Source of the DNA: Strix aluco
Lineage: Eukaryota > Chordata > Aves > Strigiformes > Strigidae
Assembly: GCF_031877795.1 (NCBI RefSeq)
Contig: NW_027436638.1
Location: 62,001 to 126,000, forward strand
Reading direction: 5' to 3'
DNA: 64,000 nucleotides
Shown here piece by piece: positions 23,455 to 35,571 of the stretch (position 1 is its first letter; every line of letters starts with the position of its first letter). Both the position numbers and the translations under genes were made by a program. The notes under the pieces were generated by a model. The model searched no databases. It saw only the letters and a list, made by a program, of their open reading frames with translations, and had not been told where the DNA came from.

Positions 23455-25586
23455 GTGAGCCGGGGGATGGCGGGTGGGTCCACTTAAGGAGGCTCACAGA
23501 GAATACTAAAGGAGACTTGTTGATTACCTTTCCGCTCGGTCCCTTTAAAACTCCAGTTACGTTTCTAGTAGATACGGGTGCTCAGATTTCAGCACTCCAA
23601 ACTGAGGTTGCCAAGCGGAATGGCATAATTGCTGACAAAAAGCAGATCTGGGTTACAGATGTTTTCGGGGACTCTAAGCCACAGCCGACTGCTCGGGTGA
23701 AATGCTGGTTACCTGGGAATGAAACTGCAACAGAGGCTATGATGATCCTGGGAAATTTCCCCACAAATATCCTGGGACTTGACCTATTGAAGGGACAAGC
23801 CTGGGTGGATTCAAAAGGAAGGGAATGGAAATTTGGGTCCCCAACTGCCTCTATAAGACTTCTACAGCAAGCGCCTGCGCTTCCTCCTTCTAAAACTGTT
23901 AATGTGAAACCTTACGCCTTACCGTTAGGTGCAAGGGAGGGGATCACTCCGGTAATAGCAGAGCTGCGGGAGCAAGGGATAATCGTTCCAACTCACTCAC
24001 CCTATAATTCCCCAGTGTGGCCAGTCCGTAAACCTAACGGAAAGTGGTGTCTGACAATTGACTATCGGCGATTAAATGCCAATACAGGTCCTCTAACAGC
24101 TGCAGTGCCTAACATAGCTGAACTGATTGCAACCATACAGGAACAAGCCCACCAGATCTTAGCAACTATTGATGTGAAAGATATGTTCTTTATGGTCCCC
24201 ATACAGGAGGCAGACAGAGATCGCTTTGCCTTTACATGGGAAGGCGTGCAATTTACTTTTACACGTCTCCCCCAGGGATACTGCCATTCGCCGACCATCG
24301 CTCATTATGCACTAGCACAGGAGCTTGCTCAAATCCCTCCAAGGGAAGGGGTCAGGATATATCAATATATTGACGATGTTCTGATTGGTGGCTCTGATGC
24401 TGCTGCAGTGGGACAGACCCAGACAGAGATAATCACCCACCTAGAAAATTTAGGGCTCCAAATTCCAGCTGAAAAGGTACAACTCCCATCCTCTGAGGTA
24501 AAGTTTCTGGGTATTTGGTGGCGGGGAGGAACAGTGTGTATTCCCCCAGAAACTTTAACTACCCTGGAAGAAGTAAAGAGCCCTGAAAATAAGAAGGAGC
24601 TGCAACATGCCTTAGGCTTGCTGGTATTTTGGAGGAAACATATTCCCGATTTTTCCATCATAGCTCGTCCTTTATATGATTTGACACGCAAAAGGGCTAC
24701 TTGGGACTGGACTCCTGTCCATGAAGAAGCCTTAAAGCTGTTAATCTTTGAGGCTGGAGTATATCAGGCTTTAGGGCCGATACATCCAACAGATCCATTC
24801 CAAATTGAGTGGGGTTTTGCAATTCATGGACTATCCATACATATGTGGCAACGTGGGCCGGAGGGTACCACTCGCCCTATAGGGTTTCATTCGCGCAGTT
24901 TCAAAGATGCAGAAAAGCGTTACTCGATCTGGGAGAAGGGTCTTTTTGTGGTTACCCTAGCTTTGCAGGAAGCTGAAAAAATCATAAGGCAGCAACTAAT
25001 CATTCTACGAGGACCCTTTAAGGTCCTGAAACCAGTACTGGCCGGAACCCCCCCTCCTGTGGGGGTTGCGCAGCGAGACACAGTGAGGAAGTGGTATGCA
25101 CAATTAGATCATTACTGCCACACATATCAGATAGAGGAGGGGGCACCTAAAGTGCTCAAAATACAAGATCCACCTTCTGACCACCCTGAACCTCCTCCCT
25201 CATACATAAAACCTGCTCCCCCATTTGAAACCCATCTAAAGAATGTATGGTTCACCGATGCATCTTCTAGAAGAGAGGGAAAGGTATGGAAATACCGAGC
25301 AGTAGCACTGCATGTTGACTCGGGGGACCGAATCATAACAGAGGGTGAGGGAAGTGCTCAGGTGGGAGAGTTAACAGCGGTATGGAGCGTGATTGTTAAA
25401 GAAGCTGAGACTACAGAACCAGTATTTATTTACACAGACTCCTATGCCGTATTCAAGGGATGTACCGAATGGCTTACATTTTGGGAACAAAACCACTGGG
25501 AAGTAAATCGGGTACCAGTGTGGCAGCGTGAAAAGTGGGAGGAAATCTTAAACATTGCAAAACGGAAGTCCTTTTTAGTAGGATGA
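23418..25586 (+). pseudogene. Provirus 1 pol, protease-RT-RNase H part
   Basis: The frame is open in the -1 phase from 23418 to a TGA at 25584-25586. The aspartic protease has its DTGA motif at 23571-23582 and an ILGLDLL segment further on. The reverse transcriptase follows, with a TIDYRRLN motif near 24056, LPQG at 24267-24278, YIDD at 24366-24377 and FLGIWW near 24510. RNase H shows acidic residues at 25257 (FTDASS), 25368 (GEL) and 25437 (YTDS). The remaining RNase H residues lie beyond the TGA, so that domain is cut at its end. YIDD with this RT context favours an ERV-L-like class III enzyme. Translation would require the frameshift at 23427. Called a pseudogene because the polyprotein is interrupted, although this portion has no internal break. 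Confidence 0.9.
23427..23497 (+). promoter_or_regulatory. Gag-pol -1 frameshift site with predicted pseudoknot
   Basis: The slippery heptamer G GGA AAC (23427-23433) is in phase with gag codons, 19 bases before the gag stop codon. After a 6-base spacer, CGCCATCCCC (23440-23449) pairs perfectly with GGGGATGGCG (23463-23472). The loop segment GTGAGCC (23455-23461) pairs perfectly with GGCTCAC (23491-23497). This gives an H-type pseudoknot with 10-bp and 7-bp stems and one base between them. The pol frame is open from 23418, exactly the -1 frame. Heptamer, spacer and pairing are read directly; activity is inferred from known retroviral frameshift signals. Confidence 0.85.
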
Positions 25587-26549
25587 GTTGCTGCACACCA
25601 GTCAGGAAATCACCCTGCCCACCTGCTAAACAACCAGGTGGATTCAACGACTCGTTTGATGAGAACTGCTACAGAAGGTGAGGAGGAGAAATGGGAACAC
25701 TTACTGGAATGGCTGCATGTAAAGCGGGGTCATTCAGGAAGCAAATATTTGTTTAAAGAAGCGATAAGCAGGGGATGGTCCGTAACCAGGGAATTGTGCA
25801 ATACCATTATTTCAGCATGTAGTCTGTGTCGTACTCGGCTGGGAGAGCACAACCCTCTTAAGGACCAACCCCTACACCTAAGGGACAACAAGGGACTATG
25901 GAACACCTGGCAGGTGGATTATATTGGCCCTTTCTGGCTCTCTGAGGGAAAACGTTATGTATTGGTGGGGGTGGAAATAGTATCAGGCCTAACTCAAGCA
26001 GAAGCTGTATCTTGAGCAACTGCAGAAAATACGGTGAAGGGGTTAAAACGTTGGTTTAGCTACTTGCCTAAGCCCAAATCGATCCAATCAGACAACGGTA
26101 GTCACTTTACTGCCGGGGTGGTTCAGGAGTGGGCTCAAGATGAAGGAATTCAGTGGATTTTCCATACTCCATACTATCCCCAAGCAAATAGAATTGTGGA
26201 ACGCACCAATGGACTTCTAAAGCAGGCCCTAAAACCCCTCGAACCAGGATGACCACAACGGGTGCCAGAAGCAGTAATGAAGATAAACAGCCGGTGGGGA
26301 ATTAATGGGCGCCCACGACTTACCGCATTCTGTCCTAAGCCTCTGTCCATACTCACCAGGAAAAAAGAGACTAAAGACCCTGCAAACCCGCTCCATTATC
26401 CTGGACAACCTGTTCTAGTAGACTTGCCCACTGTGGGGCAAGTACCCCTAACCCTAAAAACTCCCATCAATATTTGTTCATGGGTGGCTACTGATGCCCA
26501 TAGGAAAGAATACCGCATCAATACCAGGTGGATTGTCCCTTCTTTCTAA
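25587..26549 (+). pseudogene. Provirus 1 pol, integrase part with stop codons
   Basis: The same frame continues after the TGA at 25584 and is broken twice more, by TGA at 26013-26015 and TGA at 26250-26252, before a final TAA at 26547-26549. The RNase H end lies first. Next comes an integrase HHCC zinc domain (H-x4-H near 25710-25730, CSLC near 25822). The catalytic core has Asp at 25917 (VDYIG), Asp at 26091 (SDNG) and Glu at 26199 (VERT). The spacing between the second Asp and the Glu is 35 residues, the DD35E pattern. No frameshift is seen. The catalytic residues survive but no full-length enzyme can be made from this copy. Confidence 0.88.
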
Positions 26550-26614
26550 CCATCATTGTTTTGTCATGTATATATGTGTTTTACAGGGCATTGATCCTGG
26601 ACAACAGGAGACCT

Positions 26615-27600
26615 ATGTTACTTTTAGCACTTTCAATGGTTGTAGGCATTATTGGCTAGTTATTATTTGTAATCTGCTTACATTATTATATAATTTGTGG
26701 AATCATACCTGCTGAGTGTGGAATAAATCATTGCCAATCAATTACAATCAACAATCCAGGAAATTTTACAGGTACATTTAATGAGTTCACTTATTAGAAG
26801 GTTAACCTGGAGTTGTGCCTTAAGTTACCTTATTGGGAATCACCTCCAAAATAAAGGAAGCCTGTGAGCCACCTGTGACTGCAAACTGGTGCTTGCAAAT
26901 ACCAAACAGATCACAGTGCTAGCTCATATAACTGTATGTGGTCCTTACAACACCACATCCATCAACAGCAAGATGCAGTCATCAAAGACTAGTTGAAGGG
27001 GTCTGATCCCACAAATTAAGCATTAACGAATTGTACCTGAATATTAAATTGTATTCCCATTTAAATCCTTATAGACCTGATAATGTCATTGTGTAACCTC
27101 AAATAGTTTTAGAAAATTTAACTTAGCAATTATATGTACTAACAAGATATGCCTTTAAGGAATTAAAGGTGCAGACCCAACAAGCATCTAAGATGACGTT
27201 GCAGAATCTGGCTAGCATTGCTGAAGGAACATGGACTGTGCAGTGTGCTGAATCTAACTGAGGGAGAATACTATATCATCATCCACAATGCCACCACCTC
27301 TATAGAGGAGACCGTGCCATGATGAAGATGATCAACAACAGGAAGTGAGAACCTTTTTATTGACTGATGGACTAGTTTGATGGATGGAACCCTGGGTCAT
27401 GGGTCACATCACTGGGATCCTCAGGACTCACGGGGTGGGGAGGATGGCTTGTAAATATTAGTATTGTGATATTATGCAAATTTTTGCTTTTAATAGTATG
27501 CCTTGCAGCAATTAGCTATATGCTCTCTCACCTTCTGTCTTCCTTTTCCCCTATACCTTTTTGGGATCACAATGGTCAAAGAAGAACTTGGAGTGTTTGA
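26615..27600 (+). pseudogene. Decayed env-like region of provirus 1
   Basis: After pol there is no long frame, but envelope-like pieces remain. An ATG at 26615 starts a strongly hydrophobic leader (MLLLALSMVVGIIG), then a TAG at 26657; in the same phase a Cys-containing stretch with an NFT glycosylation site follows. At the right end, a different phase is open from 27376 to TGA 27598-27600. It holds a tryptophan-rich segment (FDGWNPGSW, GWGGW) followed by about 25 hydrophobic residues and a short polar tail, like a membrane-proximal region, membrane anchor and cytoplasmic tail. The middle is full of stops. This is inference from composition and position. Simple class III elements usually lack env, so the assignment is tentative. 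Confidence 0.45.
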
Positions 27601-27605
27601 GTCAC

Positions 27606-27614
27606 GGGGTGGGA
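27606..27614 (+). other. Polypurine tract, provirus 1
   Basis: GGGGTGGGA abuts the 3' LTR start (TGTGAGAG at 27615). It is the expected plus-strand primer, with one T interrupting the purines. Confidence 0.7.
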
Positions 27615-28431
27615 TGTGAGAGACGAGAAACCAGGCCTGTGAGAAACTAAGAAAAACAGCCTGAGAAAGCAAAAGTTGAGGCTGATCAAAGAAATGCCTC
27701 AAACACTCGCAAGACAAAACTATGAGTCACAGGTTGCATTCTGTGGAGGTCGAAGCTGATAAGGCTGCCGAATAACACAAGATGGGACTGGAGGAGGGAG
27801 CCCTGTGAAGACAGGACGGCTCTGCTCTGGTGCACCTGGCCAAAACTTCAAGGGCCATCTGTCCGGTGAATGACCTTTGCTTCATTATCCACGAAATGCA
27901 TATTAAAGTTAACACCCCTCAATATGCTAACGAGGGCTAACATGATCATGCTAATTACATCATCCCATGAAACACCTCACCCCTCCCCGTACATGGGATA
28001 CGTAGGTATGGGGGTCGACCTAGGGGATGGACCCAAGGAAAGTGGGTATAAATCAAGAAGGGGGGGTGGGGGGGGTGGTGCGCCCCGAGGAGAGAGAGTG
28101 CAGTGAAGCGAAGAAGACGGATGCCAGCGAAAAAGACGGATGTCTCCTGTGCCTCCCGGAACCCTTGGCGGCGGGATCAGCGCAGAAACCCAGACCGGTG
28201 ATCTGTGTTTCCCCATTCCCTCTATCTCCCTCTTTTCCCTTTCCTATTAAGCAATGCAAGGCATATTATATTGCTTGCCACAACTTGCTATATACTTAGC
28301 CAACTATCGTGTGTTCAGTTAGTACATTGTGAGTAGTTAATAAATGTTTAGACTTGGAGACTTGTTGTCCGCTCCATTGGGGATTTGCGAATCTGAGTCA
28401 CTTGTCCCCCTCGTCTGAGCGGGACGTGACA
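27615..28431 (+). repeat. Provirus 1 3' LTR
   Basis: An 817-bp copy of the 5' LTR with TG...CA ends, a TATA box at 28047-28052, a G-run at 28060-28078 and AATAAA at 28339-28344. It differs from the 5' LTR by two substitutions and one base deletion, all in the first 200 bp. It is followed by leader sequence, not by satellite. Confidence 0.95.
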
Positions 28432-28628
28432 TTAAAATTGGCGTAGTCGGCAGGATCCCCTTCGGTGTCGGAAAGTCTTATGAGATACTGGTTCTCTATC
28501 CGACCAACTCGGACAGGGAGAACTGGGAATTGGCCCCTCAGCTATACGCTGGGAAAGGGTCGGAGGGATACCGATTCTCTATCCGATAAGGACAGGGAGA
28601 ATTGGGAAGTGACCTCTCAGCTCTAAGC
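28432..28628 (+). repeat. Second copy of the provirus 1 leader after the 3' LTR
   Basis: These 197 bp are identical by eye to 21596-21792. They include the serine primer site (28439-28456) and both leader hairpins, and they stop 27 bp before the position equivalent to the gag ATG. A provirus should end at its 3' LTR, so this is the start of a second internal region, as in a tandem provirus sharing the LTR, truncated by satellite. Confidence 0.9.
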
Positions 28629-28650
28629 AGTGGGCAGTGGGCTCTAAGCA
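28629..28650 (+). other. Scrambled junction between leader copy and satellite
   Basis: After the leader ends in ctctaagc, the text reads agtgggcagtggg, then ctctaagc a second time, then normal satellite (acagtgggcagcagg). The 8-base duplicate and the agtgggcag microhomology suggest a template switch or slippage during repair. Confidence 0.65.
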
Positions 28651-31600
28651 CAGTGGGCAGCAGGTCAATGGTGGCCATGTCACTATGGGGGCTATGTCAC
28701 ATTGGGCAGCAGGTCAGTGGTGGCCATGTCACTGTGAGCAACAGGCCACTGGTTGCCATGTCACTGTGGGGGCTATGTCACAGTGGGCAGCAGGTCAGTG
28801 GTGGCCATGTCACTATGGGGGCCATGTCACAGTGGGCAGCAGGTCAGTAGTGGCCACGTCACTGTGGGGCCATGTCACAGTGTGCAGCAGGTCAGTGATG
28901 GCCATGTCACAGTGAGCAACAGGCCACTGGTTGCCATGTCACTGTGGGGGCTATGTCACAGTGGGCAGCAGGTCAGTGCTGGCCATGTCACTATGGGGGC
29001 CATGTCACAGTGGGCAGCAGGTCAGTGGTGCCCAAGTCACTGTGGGGCTATGTCACAGTGGGGAGCAGGTCAGTGGTGGCCATGTCACTATGGGGGCCAT
29101 GTCACAGTGAGCAGCAGGTCTGTATTGGCCACGTCACTGTGGGGCCATGTCACAGTGTGCAGCAGGTCAGTGATGGCCATGTCACAGTGAGCAACAGGCC
29201 ACTGGTTGCCATGTCACTGTGGGGGCTATGTCACAGTGGGCAGCAGGTCAGTACTGGCCATGTCACTATGGGGGCCATGTCACAGTGGGCAGTAGGTCAG
29301 TGGTGGCCATGTCACTATGGGGGCCATGTCACAGTGGGCAGCAGGTCAGTAGTGGCCACGTCACTGTGGGGCCATGTCACAGTGGGCAGCAGGTCAGTGA
29401 TGGCCATGTCACAGTGAGCAACATGCCACTGGTTGCCATGTCACTATGGGGGCTATGTCACAGTGGGCAGCAGGTCAGTGGTGGCTATGTCACAATGGGG
29501 GCCATGTCACAGTGGGCAGCAGGTCAGTGGTGCCCATGTCACTGTGGGGCTATGTCACAGTGGGGAGCAGGTCAGTGGTGGCCATGTCACTATGGGGGCC
29601 ATGTCACAGTGGGCAGCAGGTCAGTAGTGGCCACGTTACTGTGGGGCCATGTCACAGTGTGCAGCACGTCAGTGATCGCCATGTCACAGTGAGCAACAGG
29701 CCACTGGTGGCCATGTAACTGTGAGGTCATGTCACAGTGTGCAGCAGGTCAGTGGTGGCCATGTCACTATGGGGGCTATGTCACAGTGGGCGGCAGGTCA
29801 GTGGTGGCCATGTCACTATGGGGGCCATGTCACAGTGGGCAGCAGGTCAGTGGTGGCCATGTCACAGTGAGCAACAGGCCACTGGTTGCCATGTCACTGT
29901 GGGGGCTATGTCACAATGGGCAGCAGGTCAATGGTGGCCATGTCACTATGGGGGCCATGTCACAGTGGGCAGCAGGTCAGTGGTGGCCATGTCACTATGG
30001 GGGCCATGTCACAGTGGGCAGCAGGTCAGTAGTGGCCACGTCTCTGTGGGGCCATGTCACAGTGTGCAGCAGGTCAGTGATCGCCATGTCACAGTGAGTA
30101 ACAGGCCACTGGTTGCCATGTCACTGTGGGGGCTATGTCACAGTGGGCAGCAGGTCAGTGGTGGACATGTCACTATGGGGGCCATGTCACAGTGGGCAGC
30201 AGGTCAGTGGTGACCATGTCACTATGGGGGCTATGTCACAGTGGGCAGCAGGTCAGTAGTGGCCACGTCATAGTGGGGCCATGTCACAGTGTGCAGCAGG
30301 TCAGTGATGGCCATGTCACAGTGTGCAACAGGCCACTGGTTGCCATGTCACTGTGGGGGCTATGTCACAGTGGGCAGCAGGTCAGTGGTGGCCATGTCAC
30401 TGTGGGGGCCATGTCACAGTGTGCAGCAGGTCAGTGATGGCCATGTCACAGTGTGCAACAGGCCACTGGTTGCCATGTCACTGTGGGGGCTATGTCACAG
30501 TGGGCAGCAGGTCAGTGGTGGCCATGTCACTATGGGGGCCATGTCACAGTGGGCAGCAGGTCAGTAGTGGCCACGTCTCTGTGGGGCCATGTCACAGTGT
30601 GCAGCAGGTCAGTGATGGCCATGTCACAGTGTGCAACAGGCCACTGGTTGCCATGTCACTGTGGGGGGCATGTCACAGTGGGAAGCAGGTCAGTGGTGGC
30701 CATGTCACTATGGGGGCCATGTCACAGTGAGCAGCAGGTCTGTATTGGCCACGTCACTGTGGGGCCATGTCACAGTGTGCAGCAGGTCAGTGATGGCCAT
30801 GTCACAGTGAGCAACAGGCCACTGGTTGCCATGTCACTGTGGGGGCTATGTCACAGTGGGCAGCAGGTCAGTTTTGGCCATGTCACTATGGGGGCCATGT
30901 CACAGTGGGCAGCAGGTCAGTGATGGCCATGTCACTATGGGGGCTATGTCACATTGGGCAGCAGGTCAGTGGTGGCCATGTCACTGTGAGGTCATGTCAC
31001 AGTGTGCAGCAGGTCAGTGGTGGCCATGTCACAGTGAGTAACAGGCCACTGGTTGCCATGTCACTGTGGAGGCTATGTCACAGTGGGCAGCAGGTCAGTG
31101 GTGGCCATGTCACTATGGCGGCCATGTCACAGTGGGCAGCAGGTCAGTAGTGGCCACGTCACTGTGGGGCCATGTCACAGTGTGCAGCAGATCAGTGATG
31201 GCCATGTCACAGTGTGCAACAGGCCACTGGTTGCCATGTCACTGTGGGGGCTATGTCACAGTGGGCAGCAGGTCAGTGGTGGCCATGTCACTGTGGGGGC
31301 CATGTCACAGTGGGCAGCAGGTCAGTGGTGCCCAAGTCACTGTGGGGCTATGTCACACTGGTCAGTGGGTCAGTGGTGGCCATGACACTGTTGGGGCCAT
31401 GTCACAGTGGGAAGCAGGTCAGTGGTGGCCATGTCACTATGGGGGCCATGTCACAGTGGGCAGCAGGTCAGTGATGGCCATGTCACTATGGGGGCTATGT
31501 CACATTGGGCAGCAGGTCAATGGTGGCCATGTCACTGTGAGGTCATGTCACAGTGGGCAGCAGGTCAGTGGTGGCCATGTCACTATGGGGGCTATGTCAC

Positions 31601-32149
31601 ATTGGGCAGCAGGTCAGTGGTGGCCATGTCACTATGGGGGCTATGTCACAGTGGGCAGCAGGTCAGTAGTGGCCACGTCACTGTGGGGCCATGTCACAGT
31701 GTGCAGCAGGTCAGTGGTAGCCATGTCACAGTGAGCAACAGGCCACTGGTTGCCATGTCACTGTGGGGGCTATGTCACAGTGGGCAGCAGGTCGGTTCTG
31801 GCCATGTCACAATGGGGGCCATGTCAAAGTGCGCAGCAGGTCAGTGGTGGCCATGTCACTATGGGGGCTATGTCACATTGGGCAGCAGGTCAGTGGTGGC
31901 CATGTCACTGTGAGGTCATGTCACAGTGTGCAGCAGGTCAGTGGTGGCCATGTCACAGTGAGCAACAGGCCACTGGTTGCCATGTCACTGTGGGGGCTAT
32001 GTCACAGTGGGCAGCAGGTTAGTGGTGGCCATGTCACTGTGGGGGCCATGTCACAGTGGGCAGCATGTCAGTGTTGGCCGTGTCACTATGGGGGCCAGGT
32101 CACAGTGGGCAGCAGGTCAGTGATGGCCATGTCACAGTGAGCAACAGGC

Positions 32150-32850
32150 CACTGGTTGCCATGTCACTGTGGGGGCCATGTCACAGTGGGCAGCAGGTCA
32201 GTGGTGATCAAGTCACTGTGGGGGTTATGTCACAGTGGGCAGCAGGTCAGTGGTGGCCATGTCACTATGGGGGCCATGTCACAGTGGGCAGCAGGTCAGT
32301 GGTGGCCATGTCACTATGGCGGCCATGTCACAGTGGGCAGCAGGTCAGTAGTGGCCACGTCACTGTGGGGCCATGTCACAGTGGGCAGCAGGTCAGTGAT
32401 GGCCATGTCACAGTGAGCAACAGGCCACTGGTTGCCATGTCACTGTGGGGGCTATGTCATAGTGGGCAGCAGGTCAGTGGTGGCCATGTCACAGTGAGCA
32501 AGAGGCCAGAGGTTGCCATGTCACAGTGGGGGCTATGTCACAGTGGGCAGCAGGTCAGTGCTGGCCGTGTCACTATGGGGGCCATGTCACAGTGGGCAGC
32601 ATGTCAGTGGTGGCCATGTCACTATGGGGGCCATGTCACAGTGGGCAGCAGGTCAGTAGTGGCCACGTCACTATGGGGGCCATGTCACATTGGGCAGCAG
32701 GTCAGTGGTGGCCATGTCACTATGGGGGCTATGTCACATTGGGCAGCAGGTCATTGGTAGCCATGTCACTGTGAGGTCATGTCACAGTGTGCAGCAGGTC
32801 AGTGCTGGCCATGTCACAGTGAGCAACAGGCCACTGGTTGCCATGTCACT
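32150..32850 (+). repeat. Higher-order repeat, 3422-bp offset, copy 1
   Basis: Recurs at about 35572-36272: 32156 matches 35578 and 32690 matches 36112 (offset 3422). Shared diagnostic text includes gtggtgatcaagtcactg and agtgagcaagaggcca. Limits are approximate. Confidence 0.75.
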
Positions 32851-35571
32851 GTGGGGGCTATGTCACAGTGGGCAGCAGGTCAGTGGTGGCCATGTCACTG
32901 TGGGGGCCATGTCACAGTGGGCAGCATGTCAGTGGTGGCCATGTCACTATGGGGGCCATGTCACAGTGGGCAGCAGGTCAGTGGTGGCCATGTCACTATG
33001 GCGGCCATGTCACAGTGGGCAGCAGGTCAGTAGTGGCCACGTCACTGTGGGGCCATGTCACAGTGTGCAGCAGGTCAGTGATGGCCATGTCACAGTGAGT
33101 AACAGGCCACTGGTTGCCATGTCACTGTGGGGGCTATGTCACAGTGGGCAGCAGGTCAGTGGTGGCCATGTCACTATGGGGGCTATGTCACATTGGGCAG
33201 CAGGTCAGTGGTGGCCATGTCACTGTGAGGTCATGTCACAGTGTGCAGCAGGTCAGTGGTGGTCATGTCACAGGGAGCAACAGGCCACTGGTTGCCATGT
33301 CACTGTGGGGGCTATGTCACAGTGGGCAGCAGGTCAGTGCTGGCCGTGTCACTATGGGGGCCATGTCACAGTGGGCAGCAGGTCAGTGGTGCCCAAGTCA
33401 CTGTGGGGCTATGTCACAGTGGTCAGCGGGAAAGTAGTGGCCATGTTACTGTTGGGGTCATGTCACAGTGTGCAGCAGGTCAGTGGTGGCCATGTCACTA
33501 TGGGGGCCATGTCACAGTGGGCAGCAGGTCAGTGGTTGCCATGTCACTATGGGGGCTATGTCACATTGGGCAGCAGGTCAGTGGTGACCATGTCACTGTG
33601 AGGTCATGTCACAGTGTGCAGCAGGTCAGTGGTGGCCATGTCACAGTGAGCAACAGGCCACTGGTTGCCATGTCACTGTGGGGGCTATGTCACAGTGGGC
33701 AGCAGGTCAGTGGTGGCCATGTCACTGTGGGGGCCATGTCACAGTGGGCAGCAGGTCAGTGGTGCCGAAGTCACTGTGGGGCTATGTCACACTGGTCAGT
33801 GGGTCAGTGGTGGCCATGTCACTGTTGGGGTCATGTCACAGTGGGAAGCAGGTCAGTGGTGGCCATGTCACTATGGGGGCCATGTCACAGTGAGCAGCAG
33901 GTCTGTATTGGCCACGTCACTGTGAGGTCATGTCACAGTGTGCAGCAGGTCAGTGATGGCCATGTCACAGTGAGCAACAGGCCACTGGTTGCCATGTCAC
34001 TGTGGGGGCTATGTCACAGTGGGCAGCAGGTCAGTTTTGGCCATGTCAATATGGGGGCCATGTCACATTGGGCAGCAGGTCAGTGGTGGCCATGTCACTG
34101 TGAGGTTATGTCACAGTGTGCAGCAGGTCAGTGGTGGCCATGTCACAGTGAGTAACAGGCCACTGGTTGCCATGTCACTGTGGGGGCTATGTCACAGTGG
34201 GCAGCAGGTCAGTGGTGGCCATGTCACTATGGGGGCCATGTCACAGTGGGCAGCAGGTCAGTGGTGGCCATGTCACTATGGCGGCCATGTCACAGTGGGG
34301 AGCAGGTCAGTAGTGGCCACGTCACTGTGGGGCCATGTCACAGTGTGCAGCAGGTCAGTGATGGCCATGTCACAGTGAGTAACAGGCCACTGGTTGTCAT
34401 GTCACTGTTGGGGCTATGTCACATTGGGCAGCAGGTCAGTGCTGGCCGTGTCACTGTGGTGGCCATGTCACAGTGGGCAGCAGGTCAGTGGTGGCCATGT
34501 CACTATGGGGGCTATGTCACATTGGGAAGCAGGTCAGTGGTGGCCATGTCACTACGGGGGCTATGTCACAGTGGGCAGCAGGTCAGTAGTGGCCATGTCA
34601 CTATGGGGGCCATGTCAAAGTGGGCAGCAGGTCAGTGGTGGCCATGTCACTATGGGGGCTATGTCACATTGGGCAGCAGGTCAGTGGTGGCCATGTCACT
34701 GTGAGGTCATGTCACAGTGTGCAGTAGGTCAGTGGTGGCCATGTCACAGTGAGCAACAGGCCACTGGTTGCCATGTCACTGTGGGGGCTATGTCACAGTG
34801 GGCAGCAGGTCAGTGATGGCCATGTCACTGTGGGGGCTATGTCACATTGGGCAGCAGGTCAGTGGTGGCCATGTCACTGTGAGGTCATGTCACAGTGTGC
34901 AGCAGGTCAGTGGTGGCCATGTCACAGTGAGTAACATGCCACTGGTTGCCATGTCACTGTGGGGGCTATGTCACAGTGGGCAGCAGGTCAGTGGTGGCCA
35001 TGTCACTATGGGGGCCATGTCACAGTGGGCAGCAGGTCAGTGGTGGCCATGTCACTATGGCGGCCATGTCACAGTGGGCAGCAGGTCAGTAGTGGCCACG
35101 TCACTGTGGGGCCATGTCACAGTGTGCAGCAGGTCAGTGATGGCCATGTCACAGTGAGTAACAGACCACTGGTTGCCATGTCACTGTGGGGCTATGTCAC
35201 ATTGGGCAGCAGGTCAGTGCTGGACGTGTCACTATGGTGGCCATGTCTAAGTGGGCAGCAGGTCAGTGGTGGCCATGTCACTATGGGGGCTATGTCACAT
35301 TGGGCAGCAGGTCAGTGGTGGCCATGTCACTATGGGGGCTATGTCACAGTGTGCAGCAGGTCAGTGGTGGCCATGTCACAGTTAGCAACAGGCCACTGGT
35401 TGCCATGTCACTGTGGGGGCTATGTCACAGTGGGCAGCAGGTCAGTGGTGGCCATGTCACTATGGGGGCTATGTCACATTGGGCAGCAGGTCAGTGGTGG
35501 CCATGTCACTGTGAGGTCATGTCACAGTGTGCAGCAGGTCAGTGGTGGCCATGTCACAGTGAGCAACAGGC

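Larger units (their letters stand above)
20778..28628 (+). mobile_element. Endogenous retrovirus 1 (class III/ERV-L-like) with extra leader copy
   Basis: The provirus is inserted in the satellite. Order: 5' LTR, serine-tRNA primer site, leader, gag, -1 frameshift site, pol (protease, RT, RNase H, integrase), decayed env-like tail, polypurine tract, 3' LTR, then 197 bp that repeat the leader. LTR to LTR it is 7654 bp. The two LTRs differ by two substitutions and one single-base indel, so the insertion or its homogenisation is recent. No target-site duplication can be defined, because satellite does not follow the 3' LTR directly. Pol type and the serine primer site favour class III (ERV-L/ERV-S group). 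That class assignment rests on motif resemblance only. Confidence 0.9.

Noticed and set aside
22697..25336. Minus-strand frames within gag and pol of provirus 1
   Set aside because: Shadows of the plus-strand retroviral genes.
26494..26715. 73-codon frame after pol in provirus 1
   Set aside because: It overlaps the end of integrase in another phase and has no recognisable feature; the env-like signal at 26615 is in a different phase.
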